A DNA stretch of 64,000 bases from Gracilaria gracilis. Taxonomy: Eukaryota; Rhodophyta; Florideophyceae; Gracilariales; Gracilariaceae. The notes under the pieces were generated by a model. It searched no databases, was not told the origin of the DNA, and saw only the letters and a program-made list of their open reading frames with translations. The translations under genes and the position numbers were made by a program. Positions 11,067-21,296 of this stretch are shown here, in pieces. Location of the stretch: contig JARGSG010000196.1 in assembly GCA_030374805.1 (NCBI GenBank), positions 62,001 to 126,000 of the forward strand. Direction: 5' to 3'. Position 1 is the stretch's first letter; each line of letters opens with the position of its first letter.

Positions 11067-11981
11067 CTACTGCAGTTTTTTTGTCAACGTTTCAATAAGG
11101 CCAAGCATCTGCTTTCTTTTCATTCGTGCCAACTCCCTCTCTTCTCTCTCAATAGCAATTCGCTCTTCTTCCAGCTCCATTCTACGATTTGTTTCTTTCT
11201 GTAGGGCCTCGAATCGCTCCAATTCTTTTTCATTTCTATATTGTTCAATCTTCAAACGTTCACGTTCGATATCCATTCGCTTCTCTTCTGCTTCCTTGCG
11301 TTCTTTTCCGTGCTCTAAAAACAGAGACGTAAAATCATCATGAGATCGCGAAGGTTAGATATACTGCCTTTGCTTCTTGCGCTTAGATCTCGACGAACGT
11401 TCTTCTTCGCTCACACTTTCCGATAATCCTCGTTTGAGCGCCTGTTCGCGAATTTTCTCACCCGCTGCGATTAACTTCTTCTATTTATTAAGCTGGGCGT
11501 TTTTTTCTAACCGGTTCGCTTCCGCTTTCTCGTCCATTTCGAGTATCAGGTCCTCTAAAAGAGCCTGTTTTCCTCCATATTCTTCAGCGATGCCGGCTGC
11601 GGACTCGTTTTTCTTCACCTCTGCTCTTCGAAGAGCTATAAAGCGTTTAAAACGATCTTTTAGAGTTTTCGGAGACGGCTTGTGCATGCATCAAAATACT
11701 GCTGGAGGTACCAGATTCATAAAAGTGGACGAAACTTTGTCGAAAAAATTTTCTGTCTGTCTCTACGCAGGTACATGCGCATCTGCATCAAGAATGGCTC
11801 GAAGTAAAAAGAGATCAAATATCTCCGTAAAACGAAATTGACGAGGTTTGGGAGTGTTGTTTGTTTTTGAAGACGGTTGTTGCGTATTGGAGGAAGCTGA
11901 TGGGGCGGAATTAGCTGCGTCTGTTTTTTTGCTTCGTCGTGGCGATTGACGAAATTGTTGTGGGTGATTGGGGGCTGTCAT
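11067..11981 (-). pseudogene. Myb/SANT-like DNA-binding protein with coiled coil, four in-frame stops
   Basis: From the ATG at 11981 one phase runs to 11067 without a frameshift but contains TAG (11763-11765), TGA (11691-11693), TAG (11481-11483) and TAA (11355-11357). The N-terminus is Ser/Pro/Gln-rich and basic. A Myb/SANT-like part follows (RFTEIFDLFLLRAILDADAH, then TLKDRFKRFIALRRAE and an EEYG motif). The C-terminal third is a charged coiled coil rich in Glu/Arg/Lys. This layout matches the SANT-trihelix accessory proteins of Harbinger-type transposons and related host factors. The adjacent palindrome at 12050-12075 could be a binding site. Whether it is still expressed depends on how the stops are handled. 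Confidence 0.6.
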
Positions 11982-12049
11982 ACTGAAAAAAAGAAGATGC
12001 AGGCTGAAGGGAAAGCTGTTCTGTTGCTTTCGAGTTGTACCACAACCTC

Positions 12050-12075
12050 CTCGTAGGAATCGCGATTCCTACGAG
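12050..12075. repeat. 26-bp perfect palindrome
   Basis: Two 13-base arms (CTCGTAGGAATCG and its exact complement) meet with no spacer, 69 bp upstream of the Myb/SANT-like ATG. A perfect palindrome of this size is unusual by chance. It could be a dimer binding site or a transposon relic. Confidence 0.9.
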
Positions 12076-12383
12076 ATTTCGTACGCGTTTCTTGTATACT
12101 TCGTACCCACGGAGGACAAGTAAGCATCGTGTCACTTCCGGCTACCATATTTCTACGACAATTTCCCTTGCGTAAAGTTTCTAATGGTTTCCTTTTTTCC
12201 CGTGTCTCCCAGCACCTACAAGTTGAACACCATAGCTCCCTGTAATATCTGTTCAGGTGTTTATTGAGGGCGAAGCTATGCCCGTATATGTAAACTTTAC
12301 AGTACACGGTATATCTACCTGTACTTCCTCAGGACCCACGTGTCGCTCGCTGAGCATCACAGCAGAGTGCGCCGGCACGGCCC

Positions 12384-12444
12384 GCAGCACGTGAGCGCTG
12401 CACGGCGACGGCTGCGGCGCGGACACGCCCGGCAGCACGTGCCG
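12384..12444. repeat. Short copy of the GC-rich Cys-motif cassette
   Basis: Shares both ends with 186-320 and on the minus strand encodes SGTCCRAC followed by LTCCGPC. It is a shorter version without the Arg-rich internal repeats. Confidence 0.5.
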
Positions 12445-12449
12445 GAGCG

Positions 12450-12563
12450 GAGCGCCAGCGCCTGCAAGCCTGCCAGCTTCGCCAGCGCCTGCAAGCCTGC
12501 CAGCTTCGCCACCGCTGGCTTGCCAGCTTCGCCACCGCTGGCTTGCCAGCTGCGCCACCGCTG
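12450..12563. repeat. Compound tandem repeat
   Basis: Two ~27-bp units (GCCTGCAAGCCTGCCAGCTT core) are followed by two to three ~23-bp units (CCACCGCTGGCTTGCCAGCT core) directly beside the GC-rich cassette. All share a GCCAGC word, which suggests slippage growth. Confidence 0.8.
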
Positions 12564-12649
12564 GCCGCCGTAGCACGTCCGCATGTTAACGCCTAAACTC
12601 GCGTCACAGAATCGTGCCATTTAAGGCACCATTCACAGCTCCCTCAGTA

Positions 12650-13933
12650 AAAACAGGAGCCATCGAACTCTACACCTTGCACCTTTCATCATGCGCCGGC
12701 AGCCCGGTGGCGCACACATTCGAAGTTATGGTACCGACAAAGGGACTTTTATTAAGTTTTATAAGCCTCGCACCATCATCCTTGGTCGCAATCGCAATGG
12801 CAGTGCAACGGACACTTCAGAATTAGTGTGGTTCTCACCGACATTGTCCATCCGTACCGCTAGGCTTCTCACCAGCGCAAATTGTCCCAAGCGAGCGATC
12901 ATACACAGACTGCCTGATAGAAATGTTGTAATTGCGAGATCCCTGGGTGGCATTGAATGCCAAGTCCTTGATCTTAAAATTTCACGGCTCCCTCGAGAAA
13001 ATGGCACACATCGCACTTGTCGTTTGCACTTCCTGAAGTCACAGCAGGAAATCCAGCAGTACTGACCTTTCCACTAACATCAAATCCGAATTTAACTGAC
13101 AAATCAGCATGGCAATCACCGATCAATGGAAAATTGGTGAACCCAACACCTACGTAAGTTCAAGTCCGCCAAATATGTTGACTTCTTTTCCGATTCCCTC
13201 GTCCAAGTCTGTGCAACTGGCATCCTTGGAAAATACTCTATTAAGTGCGACGTATCTTCCACCGCCTTTGCACTGAATCCCGTCAATCCTGCTTGTAGCT
13301 CTATTTTCCTGTCCACATTCATCACAGCTTTGTAGTTGACCACAACTGTTGCCGAGATATCAAACGATGCTACTGCAGTAGCGCCCATGTACACACCTCC
13401 CTGGAGCTTTCCGAATCCCGGTAGTTTGAACTCAAATCCTAAGTAAGGAAGCGTGTGATTGTAAATATACACCTCCTTAATGAGGGAAGCTAACTAGTTT
13501 TGAAAGTTAGGCCAACATCTGGCCTTGCGTAGAGACCAATCTCGAACGTTGCGCGTCCTCCCGTTCTCGTTCGATGGAAGTTGAAATCAGTGATACCGCC
13601 ATCATAAGTAATTGTGCCCGTTGTTTTCAGGGTGGCTACTCCAAACAACTTGAACGACCTGTTTGGAAGGGTAACTCTATGCCTTTCGATGTCCGAGACT
13701 TCATCAATACCATCACCGCGTGAAGTAGTATCAAGTTGATTGGCAATATTCAGCTTTCTGATTACTCGTTTCTCTGGATCCACAGAAACATGCACATCCG
13801 GAACGACGTTGTAGCCATATTCGTGTTCCGTTAGAACCTTTAAACCACCAGAGATGGGTTCCACAGAGATTATTCTTCGAAAGACCAATGGATCTTTTTT
13901 AGAAGCTGTATCTTGAGTGGGGATAGAGGACAT
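12650..13933 (-). pseudogene. Unknown beta-rich protein, frameshifted
   Basis: The first part (13933-13490, from ATG at 13933) is open for 147 codons (IISVEPISGGLKVLTEHEYG, then GGRATFEIGLYARPDVGLTF). A frame change follows, then a 118-codon frame with LPYLGFEFKLPGFGKL and FDISATVVVNYKAVMNVDRK. Further frame changes lead to GVGFTNFPLIGDCHADLSV and KCDVCHFLEGAVK near 13.0 kb and a Cys-containing end near 12.8 kb. The alternation of short hydrophobic strands suggests a beta-sheet protein. I do not recognise the family. The several phase changes could be decay or short introns. Confidence 0.4.
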
Positions 13934-14454
13934 CCTAGGGCATGATAGTCTTCTTTGAGAAATGCGAGAACATTATCAACATCGAAATCGTCCTCATCGT
14001 ATTCTTCCTTGATTCGTCTGTATTTTCAAAGAGTGCAAAGTGCAATGTGTAAAATTGTGATTCTTCTCTTACCAACTAGCTTGAAGGCACTATCGCTCCT
14101 TCTATTGTGCCCAATCGACGTCAATTTGACTCATTGATATCGTGAACCCAGTCTTGTGGTGTCTCTGAAGTGACGAAGAGATAAATGATGACCTTGGAAG
14201 CTGTGTGGCTCTCGGTATGCTCTATTTCCGTTCCTGTCATTTTTAATAAAGCAAACATCAATTGCGAACACAAGGTACGTGTTCCGCAGTTACCATCATA
14301 AGACTGTCATTTGAAGATGTACAGGGCGACAAATGGAGCACCAGCGCCCACATTTTGGTGTCGGTCGGACACTATAAGAAACCAAGCTGTGGTCTGTGTA
14401 CGACTTGCTTTGCTTCCCTCTTCATTTCTGCCTCAAGTACTCCGTGGTTTCGAC
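13934..14454. other. Intergenic, no supported gene
   Basis: A minus-strand acidic run next to 13950 (EDDFDVDNVLAFLKED) may be an upstream exon or other-frame start of the preceding gene. Otherwise nothing is supported. Confidence 0.3.
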
Positions 14455-15410
14455 ATGTGTTTCTCAAATATGTACCTGAATTTGGTCTTGTTCTTCTGCT
14501 GCGCGCTTGCAAGCTTGCCTTGTGAGCCTGGATATGTTGCCAACGATAATGTCTGCGTTATATGTGAATCAGGATCGTTTGACGAAGGAAACGGCTTTTG
14601 CATTCCTTGTGATCCTGGGTTTCGTCAGCCTAAACCTGGACAAACGAACTGCGAGATATGCCACGCTAACTCCTATTCTCTCAGGGGTGCAATTGAATGC
14701 GTATCATGTCCGGAAGGGCAGGCTGTGATGAGTACCAAAGCTTGTGGAAGCTGCCCGCCTGGGCAGTCGTATTTTGACGGTTCTTGTGTGCCATGTCCTC
14801 CTGGATTTATCAAATCCGGCGAAGGTGTAAGCCCCTGTGTACCGTGCCCGCAAAACAGCTACTCCCGGAATGAAAGCTCAAGATGTATCCCGTGTTCGAA
14901 AGAGGAGGCGCTAATGTCAGACGGTTCTTATGGCAAATGTGCAGCTGGGCAATGGTATGCGGGCTACTATTTTACGTGCTTTGATTACCCCCCTGGGGAA
15001 TACACAAGCTTTCCGAATGTTCTGAGACAATGTCATCAATGTGGTGGGAACTCTACTCCGCTAGAGGCTCTTCTAAGTGCATCGAGTGTCCCACTAGAAA
15101 AGTATTTATAGACAGATCCGGGATATGTGAAACATGTGGACCTGGCAACTTCTACGATGAGTACAGACAGACTTGCTCTAGCTGTCCTTACAATCAGTTC
15201 AGTGCCTATGAGAATGAGTTCGGATGCAGTTCTTGCATGCCGGGAACGTTCGCAAAGAAAGGATCTACGACATGCATCCCATGTCCGCAGGGGCATTTTT
15301 ACATCGCCAAGACAGATAAGTGCGAAAAGTGTCCACAAATCGGCTACCAAGTCTACAACACCTCTGGCGCGAAATGCTGGGACTATAGTGCAACGCCGAT
15401 GTACACGTAA
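14455..15410 (+). pseudogene. Secreted GCC2/GCC3-type Cys-rich repeat protein, one frameshift
   Basis: The ATG at 14455 starts a signal peptide (MYLNLVLFFCCALAS) followed by repeated CxxC modules such as CIPCDPGFRQPKPGQTNC, CPPGFIKSGEGVSPCVPC and CMPGTFAKKGSTTCIPC. These have the GCC2/GCC3 (ephrin-receptor-like) spacing found in secreted and surface proteins of protists and animals. The phase changes once near 15050: losing one base there joins CHQCGG to SARGSSKCIECP, so the gene is broken unless this is an assembly error. The last module ends at 15410. A role in surface binding is inferred from the family only. Confidence 0.7.
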
Positions 15411-15545
15411 GTGGAAAAGTGTCGGGTTCACTTCCGTAGTTGCCTCTATCAGCTTGAACCTTACGAACAAAAAGAGCTGCTCTCTCCAATATGTATGGCA
15501 CTTTACAAGATCCCACCACAGCGCGCGGGTTGCCTTCAAAATGCC

Positions 15546-17093
15546 CTAATGAAAACAAACACGCTTGTGAGTGCTTGCCTCTTCCGTCAGTGACATTTCC
15601 TCTTCCTCCGTTGCCACCCTAAAACTAACAACTCGCCCGGTAACCCGATCCTCCTGTTCCTCAAAGCATGAAACGCGCAATCGCAATGCCGAGCACCATG
15701 ACCAATTAAATAATGGAGAGCAAAGAACATCAGCTATGCCATCTACAGGAGGCCCTACCTGATGAATCAAGAAGCCCCATTTTCTTAATTCTCCATTAAG
15801 CCATTTCCGATCTTGCGGATCCGCCAGTTTCAATGCTGGGAATGACTCCACAACTCCCTGCCAACAGTCTCCATCTGCAATATGAAATTCAGTGAATGGC
15901 CGGCTGAGACCAAGTGCATCAGATGGGTCGAAATTTTTGTCAATGCCGACCAAGTGAAGCAAATCGCCAAGCCCATGTTCTGAACCAACTTTCAGTAACA
16001 TTCTCTCCTCGCTTTGTTCCAACATGAACATTCCCTTTTTCCCCTTAAGAACCCAATCCAAGCCATACTTCATGACTTCAAGTTTATCTTCCTCGTTCCT
16101 CGCTGTCCGATAATACAGACTTGGATTACAAACCAATTTAGCTGTTCCTAACTTAGCAATTTCAAATGGACACGATAAATCGGGAATCACCCACTTATGA
16201 AAAGTACCGTGCCCAAACTCAATGGTGCCCTCATCCTCAACATACGTGATCATTCCACCACGATACAGAGCTGCAACCCACTGTATAGTCATCCAGAAAC
16301 TGTCTTCAATGTCCTTCTCTAAGTCAGTTGACATGATACGAAGTGATGGCATGCACAAATAGGGATCGATACCCTGCTGTGCCCATGCCACTCCTTCTGG
16401 TGTTCTTCCTATCACATCGCACCAGAAGAGAAGCCGTTGCTGCGAAAGCTGGGCAGCTGCTTGCGCTACAGCTTTGTGCACCCGTGCCTCATCTGCCGGA
16501 AGACCCTCTCTTGATCTTCGCGTATGCTTGTACGATACACAAACAGCAGATACGCCTTGCTCCATGAGGTTGGTGATCTGCTTCTCCTCAAGAACATGCT
16601 TGAAAACAGGCTTTCCTTCCACCAATTCATACAAACCCATACGTGGGCCAAACTTGGAGATATGCCGAATGGACACTGGGTCAAATACTGCCCCGAGCAT
16701 GAGACGCGCAATTTCAAAGTAAGATGCTGATAACTGCTCTTCCGTAAGACTATTCCTTCGGAATGCGTCTTCCCGCTCTTCCATGAGACGTTCGCACTTT
16801 TTTTTGGTCTGCTCAGCAATTGAGGCGTGCCATGCTTGCGTCGAAACCATGTTGAGTAACTTTACCATGCGCATTATGAATCTGAATATCTCTTGCAGAA
16901 ATGACCACAGACTCGTCCTAAAAGACACGGGAGGCATCTGGTGCCATCTTTTTGAGGTTTTTCGCAGGGCGAAGAATGTTAGTTGTAGAACTTCCAAGAA
17001 ATGGTTTACCACGGAACATATTCGGTCCATCTCCATAGTCGATAAGTTGAAGGTGTAGAGCTTGGAATAGTAACGTTTGCCAGTCGCAGCCAA
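15546..17093 (-). CDS. Unknown 515-residue protein, intact
   Basis: An uninterrupted frame, one of the few intact large ones here. It begins with a weakly hydrophobic part, then a Lys/Glu-rich helix, then a globular part with ARLMLGAVFDPVSIRHIS, LLFWCDVIGRTPEGVAWAQ, DSFWMTIQWVAALYRGGMI and FHIADGDCWQGVVESFPAL. The C-terminus has one hydrophobic stretch around SPLFNWSWCSALRLRVSCF, and an acidic tail. No known domain is recognised. It is convergent with the Cys-rich gene ending at 15410. Absence of stops in a neighbourhood full of broken genes suggests it is under selection or recent. Confidence 0.6.
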   Translation of the reverse strand: MAATGKRYYSKLYTFNLSTMEMDRICSVVNHFLEVLQLTFFALRKTSKRWHQMPPVSFRTSLWSFLQEIFRFIMRMVKLLNMVSTQAWHASIAEQTKKKCERLMEEREDAFRRNSLTEEQLSASYFEIARLMLGAVFDPVSIRHISKFGPRMGLYELVEGKPVFKHVLEEKQITNLMEQGVSAVCVSYKHTRRSREGLPADEARVHKAVAQAAAQLSQQRLLFWCDVIGRTPEGVAWAQQGIDPYLCMPSLRIMSTDLEKDIEDSFWMTIQWVAALYRGGMITYVEDEGTIEFGHGTFHKWVIPDLSCPFEIAKLGTAKLVCNPSLYYRTARNEEDKLEVMKYGLDWVLKGKKGMFMLEQSEERMLLKVGSEHGLGDLLHLVGIDKNFDPSDALGLSRPFTEFHIADGDCWQGVVESFPALKLADPQDRKWLNGELRKWGFLIHQVGPPVDGIADVLCSPLFNWSWCSALRLRVSCFEEQEDRVTGRVVSFRVATEEEEMSLTEEASTHKRVCFH

Positions 17094-17642
17094 GGTTTGT
17101 TTCCTTGATGCTAGGTGAACAGCTTTAAAGGCAAGAAGACGTGGGCCTGATGCACGCCGAAATCAGCAGGATTCGTTGCAATGAGAAGACGATCTCTTGT
17201 AGCATTGCTGGCAGTCGGTGAATGACGTTGGACAATATGTCCTTTTTAGATGAATCATCCAATAACTGCAATGTGATGACGTCTCCTGCCTGCATATCTG
17301 TGTGGGGAGATGTGGGAAATTCGAAAATTTAATATTAGCGTGACAATGAGGATTATTTCTTTCTGTCGTTAGGCTTCAACAGTAGATCTTTATTTTTTGG
17401 AAGTGTAGGAGACACAGAGAGGCAAAACCATATTATCGGGTGACTTCTGGTTTGCTCGTGGGAGCGATCTTTTATGTTGGTTAATGCGAGTGCCCGCAAT
17501 AGCGGGCACTGAAGTGGTCCTGCGATAAGAATCGCAGGCCGAGCCCAGCAGAGCACGTTAAAGAACAAGAAAAAGGTCCCGCCTCGTTTGTTGCATGCGT
17601 TTAGCAAACGCATCACGGTCTGCGAAAGCGGATTCTTGCAAG
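17094..17642. other. Downstream part of the DIRS element and flank
   Basis: Short minus-strand frames continue past the RNaseH end without recognisable domains. The element's terminal repeat was not located. Confidence 0.3.
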
Positions 17643-19510
17643 TTACTGCATTCTTGAAGAATTGTTGGCGGCGTTGAGTGCAGATGGAATGTAGACAAAG
17701 ATGACATATAGATTGAGAGCAAGAGCCAAAGCCGCCAGTCGTCTGCATTTGAGCAACAATAACGTAAAGGAAGATCTTCCCTTCGTAAAGATACCCAGTG
17801 AGACGAAAGAATCTGTCCAAAATACCAATCTATGATTTCTTACGTTCTTACGCACAAGCCACTGCAGTGTGAGCACCGCACATGAAGGTTCCAAACAGTT
17901 ATTATGCTCGCTAATCCTCCATTCGTGCACAGAAAGCATTGTCCAACAGAGACTGCTGTATATCTCGGCGACTTTGGCGCATTTTGTTTTCTATCGTTCT
18001 GATCTGTAAAAAGCCTGGTTCAGTTCATGCGATAATTTTTAAAATGTGTACGAAGCCGCATCGTTGTCCATGAAAATAAGAATTGCTTCTGCTGTAGTAG
18101 ATGCTTCGTATGTGAAAACCAATGACGTGGTCTGCAGGTTGAGGTCTACAACTGCCAGAGGGGCCAAAATCTCAAGCATTCAAACTTCTTTCTTCATTTG
18201 GCTTGTAACCAGTACGGTGATGGGTTCTTGATTAGCAAAAAATGGCCTAAACACCGCCGCAAGGCAAGCAAGCAAGGCACGCTGTAACATTGTGGGCTAT
18301 ATAAGCTTTCCAAGCACAGATTGCCAATCTTGTAATGAAGCTGTATCTGCATGCAAGGGGTCTCGAATTTGGGTGGGAACGAGATTTTGCTTGGCCGGTA
18401 TGGGCATGATGCGACTTTGGACGAGACCCCAGCTGCATCTAATGAATTCCAGGTTACTTGTGACTGCACCAGAAAATGAGCTCGCTTTCGATGCCTTCAG
18501 CGGCAACTTGGCTGCCGCAAAGACTACTCTCATGATCTTGTAAAGACAGCAGACGCTTTTCTCACTCCAGTTGGCCATGACGGCGACAACATCGTCTACG
18601 ATATGCAAGACTAGCGGATTGGGTGTCAGAAGAATAAACGGGGTGAATTCTTTGAAGAAGAAGGATATGTTGCCAAGGCCATCTGGCGCAAGCCGGGATT
18701 GTCGAAAAATGTTGAACGCTTCGCAGATCAGCTGCGCGGCAAACGTGTGACATATATAAACGCTCCACTTGCTGCCCATTGGAATCGACGCTTTGCAGGG
18801 GCGGAGGGTGATGCTGTGTCTAGCGGCCTCAATTCCAAGACGTTGCGACAGCTTTTTTACTAGTTCAGCTGGAAAGAGTGAGAGGTGCACTTGCTGCCAA
18901 GGAAAAAGGTGGGATAGCCATGTGGGAAGCACCACATTGTGCAACATGTTGTGAACATTGAAGTAGAAACCGGAGAGGGAGTGCTTCTGTTTGCTACTGT
19001 CGATTGCGCTGAACAGGCTCGGGTCGGGAAGGGATGTATATGGTGGGTCTGGAAAGAGGTCGTTTTGCGCTCGGGGCCATGATATGAGGCGGTCTTTATT
19101 TGGGGATTTAGATACCGTGAACAGAGATAATTCAATTTGGTTGGCGAGGTGGGTGTACTCTGCGTTCTCAGTATCCACAACAGACCAATGCAACATTCCA
19201 GCCTCATCCGCACGTTCCAGCAGGCGATAATACTGCGTTTGTGACGCATAGGTCTTCGGAAGTACAACGCGGTAGGCCTCGTTGGCACTTTGGTCCGGAT
19301 TGTGGCGGAGTTTGGCATAAAGCGCATTGAAGAAACTGCCATTGCCACCGTCACTGAACATTGCTCGGGTGTGCTCGGGTAGTCTTGTGATCCATTCGTT
19401 CGATAAACGCGAATCCGGGGGGCTCGCGGCGGTGGGAGGGCGATTCTGTCGGCACGGATTGGAGTGAACACTCCTCTCTTGAAAGCTGCAGTTGGGTTTT
19501 GGAAGTGCCC
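17643..19510 (-). pseudogene. DIRS reverse transcriptase and RNase H
   Basis: One phase is kept for 1.87 kb without a frameshift but has TAG (18297-18299), TGA (18180-18182), TAA (18039-18041) and TAG (17991-17993). RT motifs: LSNEWITRLPEHTRAMF near the N-terminus, LHWSVVDTENAEYTHLANQ, SIPMGSKWSVYICHTFAAQL, and HIVDDVVAVM at the catalytic palm. RNase H follows: VFTYEASTTAEAIL (the first acidic site appears as Tyr-Glu rather than Asp-Ala), LEPSCAVLTLQWLV, VFWTDSFVSLGIFTKGRSS and VYIPSALNAANNSSR. This is the typical DIRS RT-RH fusion. Confidence 0.85.
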
Positions 19511-19809
19511 GTGAATGCTACTGCACAAAGCTGCAGTTGACGTGTCATACAAGCACTCGCAGGGAGGTGCATGCAGAATGGAGAGAGGGAGCGAGTTCGT
19601 TCGACATGGGAGGGTTCGGGCCAGTAAAGAAAGGCGCACAGCGCGTTGCGCTTTGGTTGTACATTTGAAGGGTTGCGGTTGCTTCGGGCCATAGAAAAGG
19701 TACGAAAGGGAATCCATCATCGCGTTCGTTTGCTGCTCGGAAGGGTTTGAGGATTTGAGTGGAGAGATAGGGAAGAGAGATTTGCTGGACGTACCCTGAC
19801 CAACCTTGC

Positions 19810-21069
19810 CTAGTTTCGCGCATTGTAGCCTCGATCCCGTTGGCGTTGGTGCTGCTCGTTTGGCCTTGGTTCGTTCCGTGGTGGTCGTTGTTGGTGATTT
19901 GTTCGATTCGAATCTCGAAGGAGCTTCAGGGCAGACAGTCTCCTCTTCTGGAGGGATAGGCTTCGGGTGACAGTCTCTTCTAGGTGCTGCGACATTACAG
20001 TTCCGTTTGGAGCGGTCTCCATAATGAGTACCACAGAGTTCCAGGCCGACTTGCGGTCCGGAAATTCGCCTTTCGCCACCGATTCTTCCACAAAGATGAT
20101 TGCAAACAGTCGACGGAGGCCGACTTCTAGAGATGGGCGCTGGGAGAGGGCGTCGCGTGGTGTTTCGTGAGTCAATAGCTCCAAGTCGATCATCTGCCTG
20201 ATGGTTATCGCCTCGATCTCGGCGGCTTGCGGTTGGCCTGAGGGTGGGCGTCTCCAATGCTTGAAGCCCTGTCGTGGATAGGTGGGGATATCGGTGCCCC
20301 CGGCTGTCAATCGGTTTAAGATTGCGGGGCCCATGAGGCTGTCTACCATGAGACTGGCAGAAAAAGTTCCTTTTCCCGGGTAGAGATTCAAGGTCTGCTC
20401 TTCGGCGGAGAGCAGACCTATGGTAAAATTTGTTGGCTCTATGGAATGCTTGTGTTTCGTTCTGGGGGTTTTTCAGGTTGTCCTCTTCTTCGGAGTCTGA
20501 GTCTGCCGCCGGCGGGGGGTCGTGAACGGGCTGCGCAAGAAGTCCCGCAAGGTTATTTGTGGAGGCGCTAGCAGGGGCCTGGTGACTGCGACGGGCTGAG
20601 GCGGCGGTATTGAAATTGCGGTATGAGGTGAAGTGCCATTCAGAGACAACGGCTGCTGCTTCGATTGCGTTCTCGGGCACCTCGCGTGGGGAAAGAGAGC
20701 TGTCAGCAGCGAGGGCAGATATCATCAGCTGCTTCAGTTTCTCTGGATGATCTCGGGCCATCGAACGCAACTGCTGAGGCGGGGTTGACATGAGGACTGA
20801 GAGTTCCTGTGTCGGATTGGGAGGGCTCGGTTGCGTTTGAACTTTGAGGTGGCGGAGGCGGAAACGTCAGCGATGAGAGCGTTATTATCGTGATTTGGGC
20901 CGAAAGAGGTCCGCAAGTGGACAGGGGCAGACTGAGTAATTCCAAGCAGCTGTTCAAAAGATAGGGATGACAGGAAATAGATGGGTTCTTTCAAACAGAG
21001 CGATCCAAACATGGGAGGCGGGGCGGCATTGCCGGTTCCTGACGGGGTCGTAGTGCTATTTTTATTCAT
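19810..21069 (-). pseudogene. DIRS gag-like protein, frameshifted
   Basis: The start at 21069 encodes a Pro/Thr-rich leader and YFLSSLSFEQLLGITQ. Phase changes near 20.85 and 20.4 kb join it to an acidic Ser/Glu segment, then to 20391-19810, which ends in a Gln/Arg/Asn-rich basic tail (RPNEQHQRQRDRGYN) suited to nucleic-acid binding. The best conserved part has LTAGGTDIPTYPRQGF and FVEESVAKGEFPDRKSAW. No zinc knuckle is present. The 643-codon frame over the same area mixes gag start with out-of-phase sequence and is not one protein. Confidence 0.55.
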
Positions 21070-21296
21070 ACGGGTGGGAGGGTTGTGGGCGCTGTGATCT
21101 GTAAGGGGTCAAGTCCTTTCGTGTAGAAAGGTGATATCTAATCATTGCTCTGCCGTCGTGCGGGACGTGGGCTATGAAGGAGATGACGGCGATATGGGAA
21201 GAGGGTTTGTGCCGCTTGCGCGGTAAAGTAGGGGTCAAATGACCGTTCAGAGAGGTACTTACTTTAAGCGAGTGAAGCTATGCGCCGTGCCCCACA

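Noticed and set aside
18860..20791. A single 643-codon protein on the minus strand
   Set aside because: Its start matches gag but the middle and end are out of phase with gag and RT sequence that have clear motifs. It is an accidental open frame across several genes.
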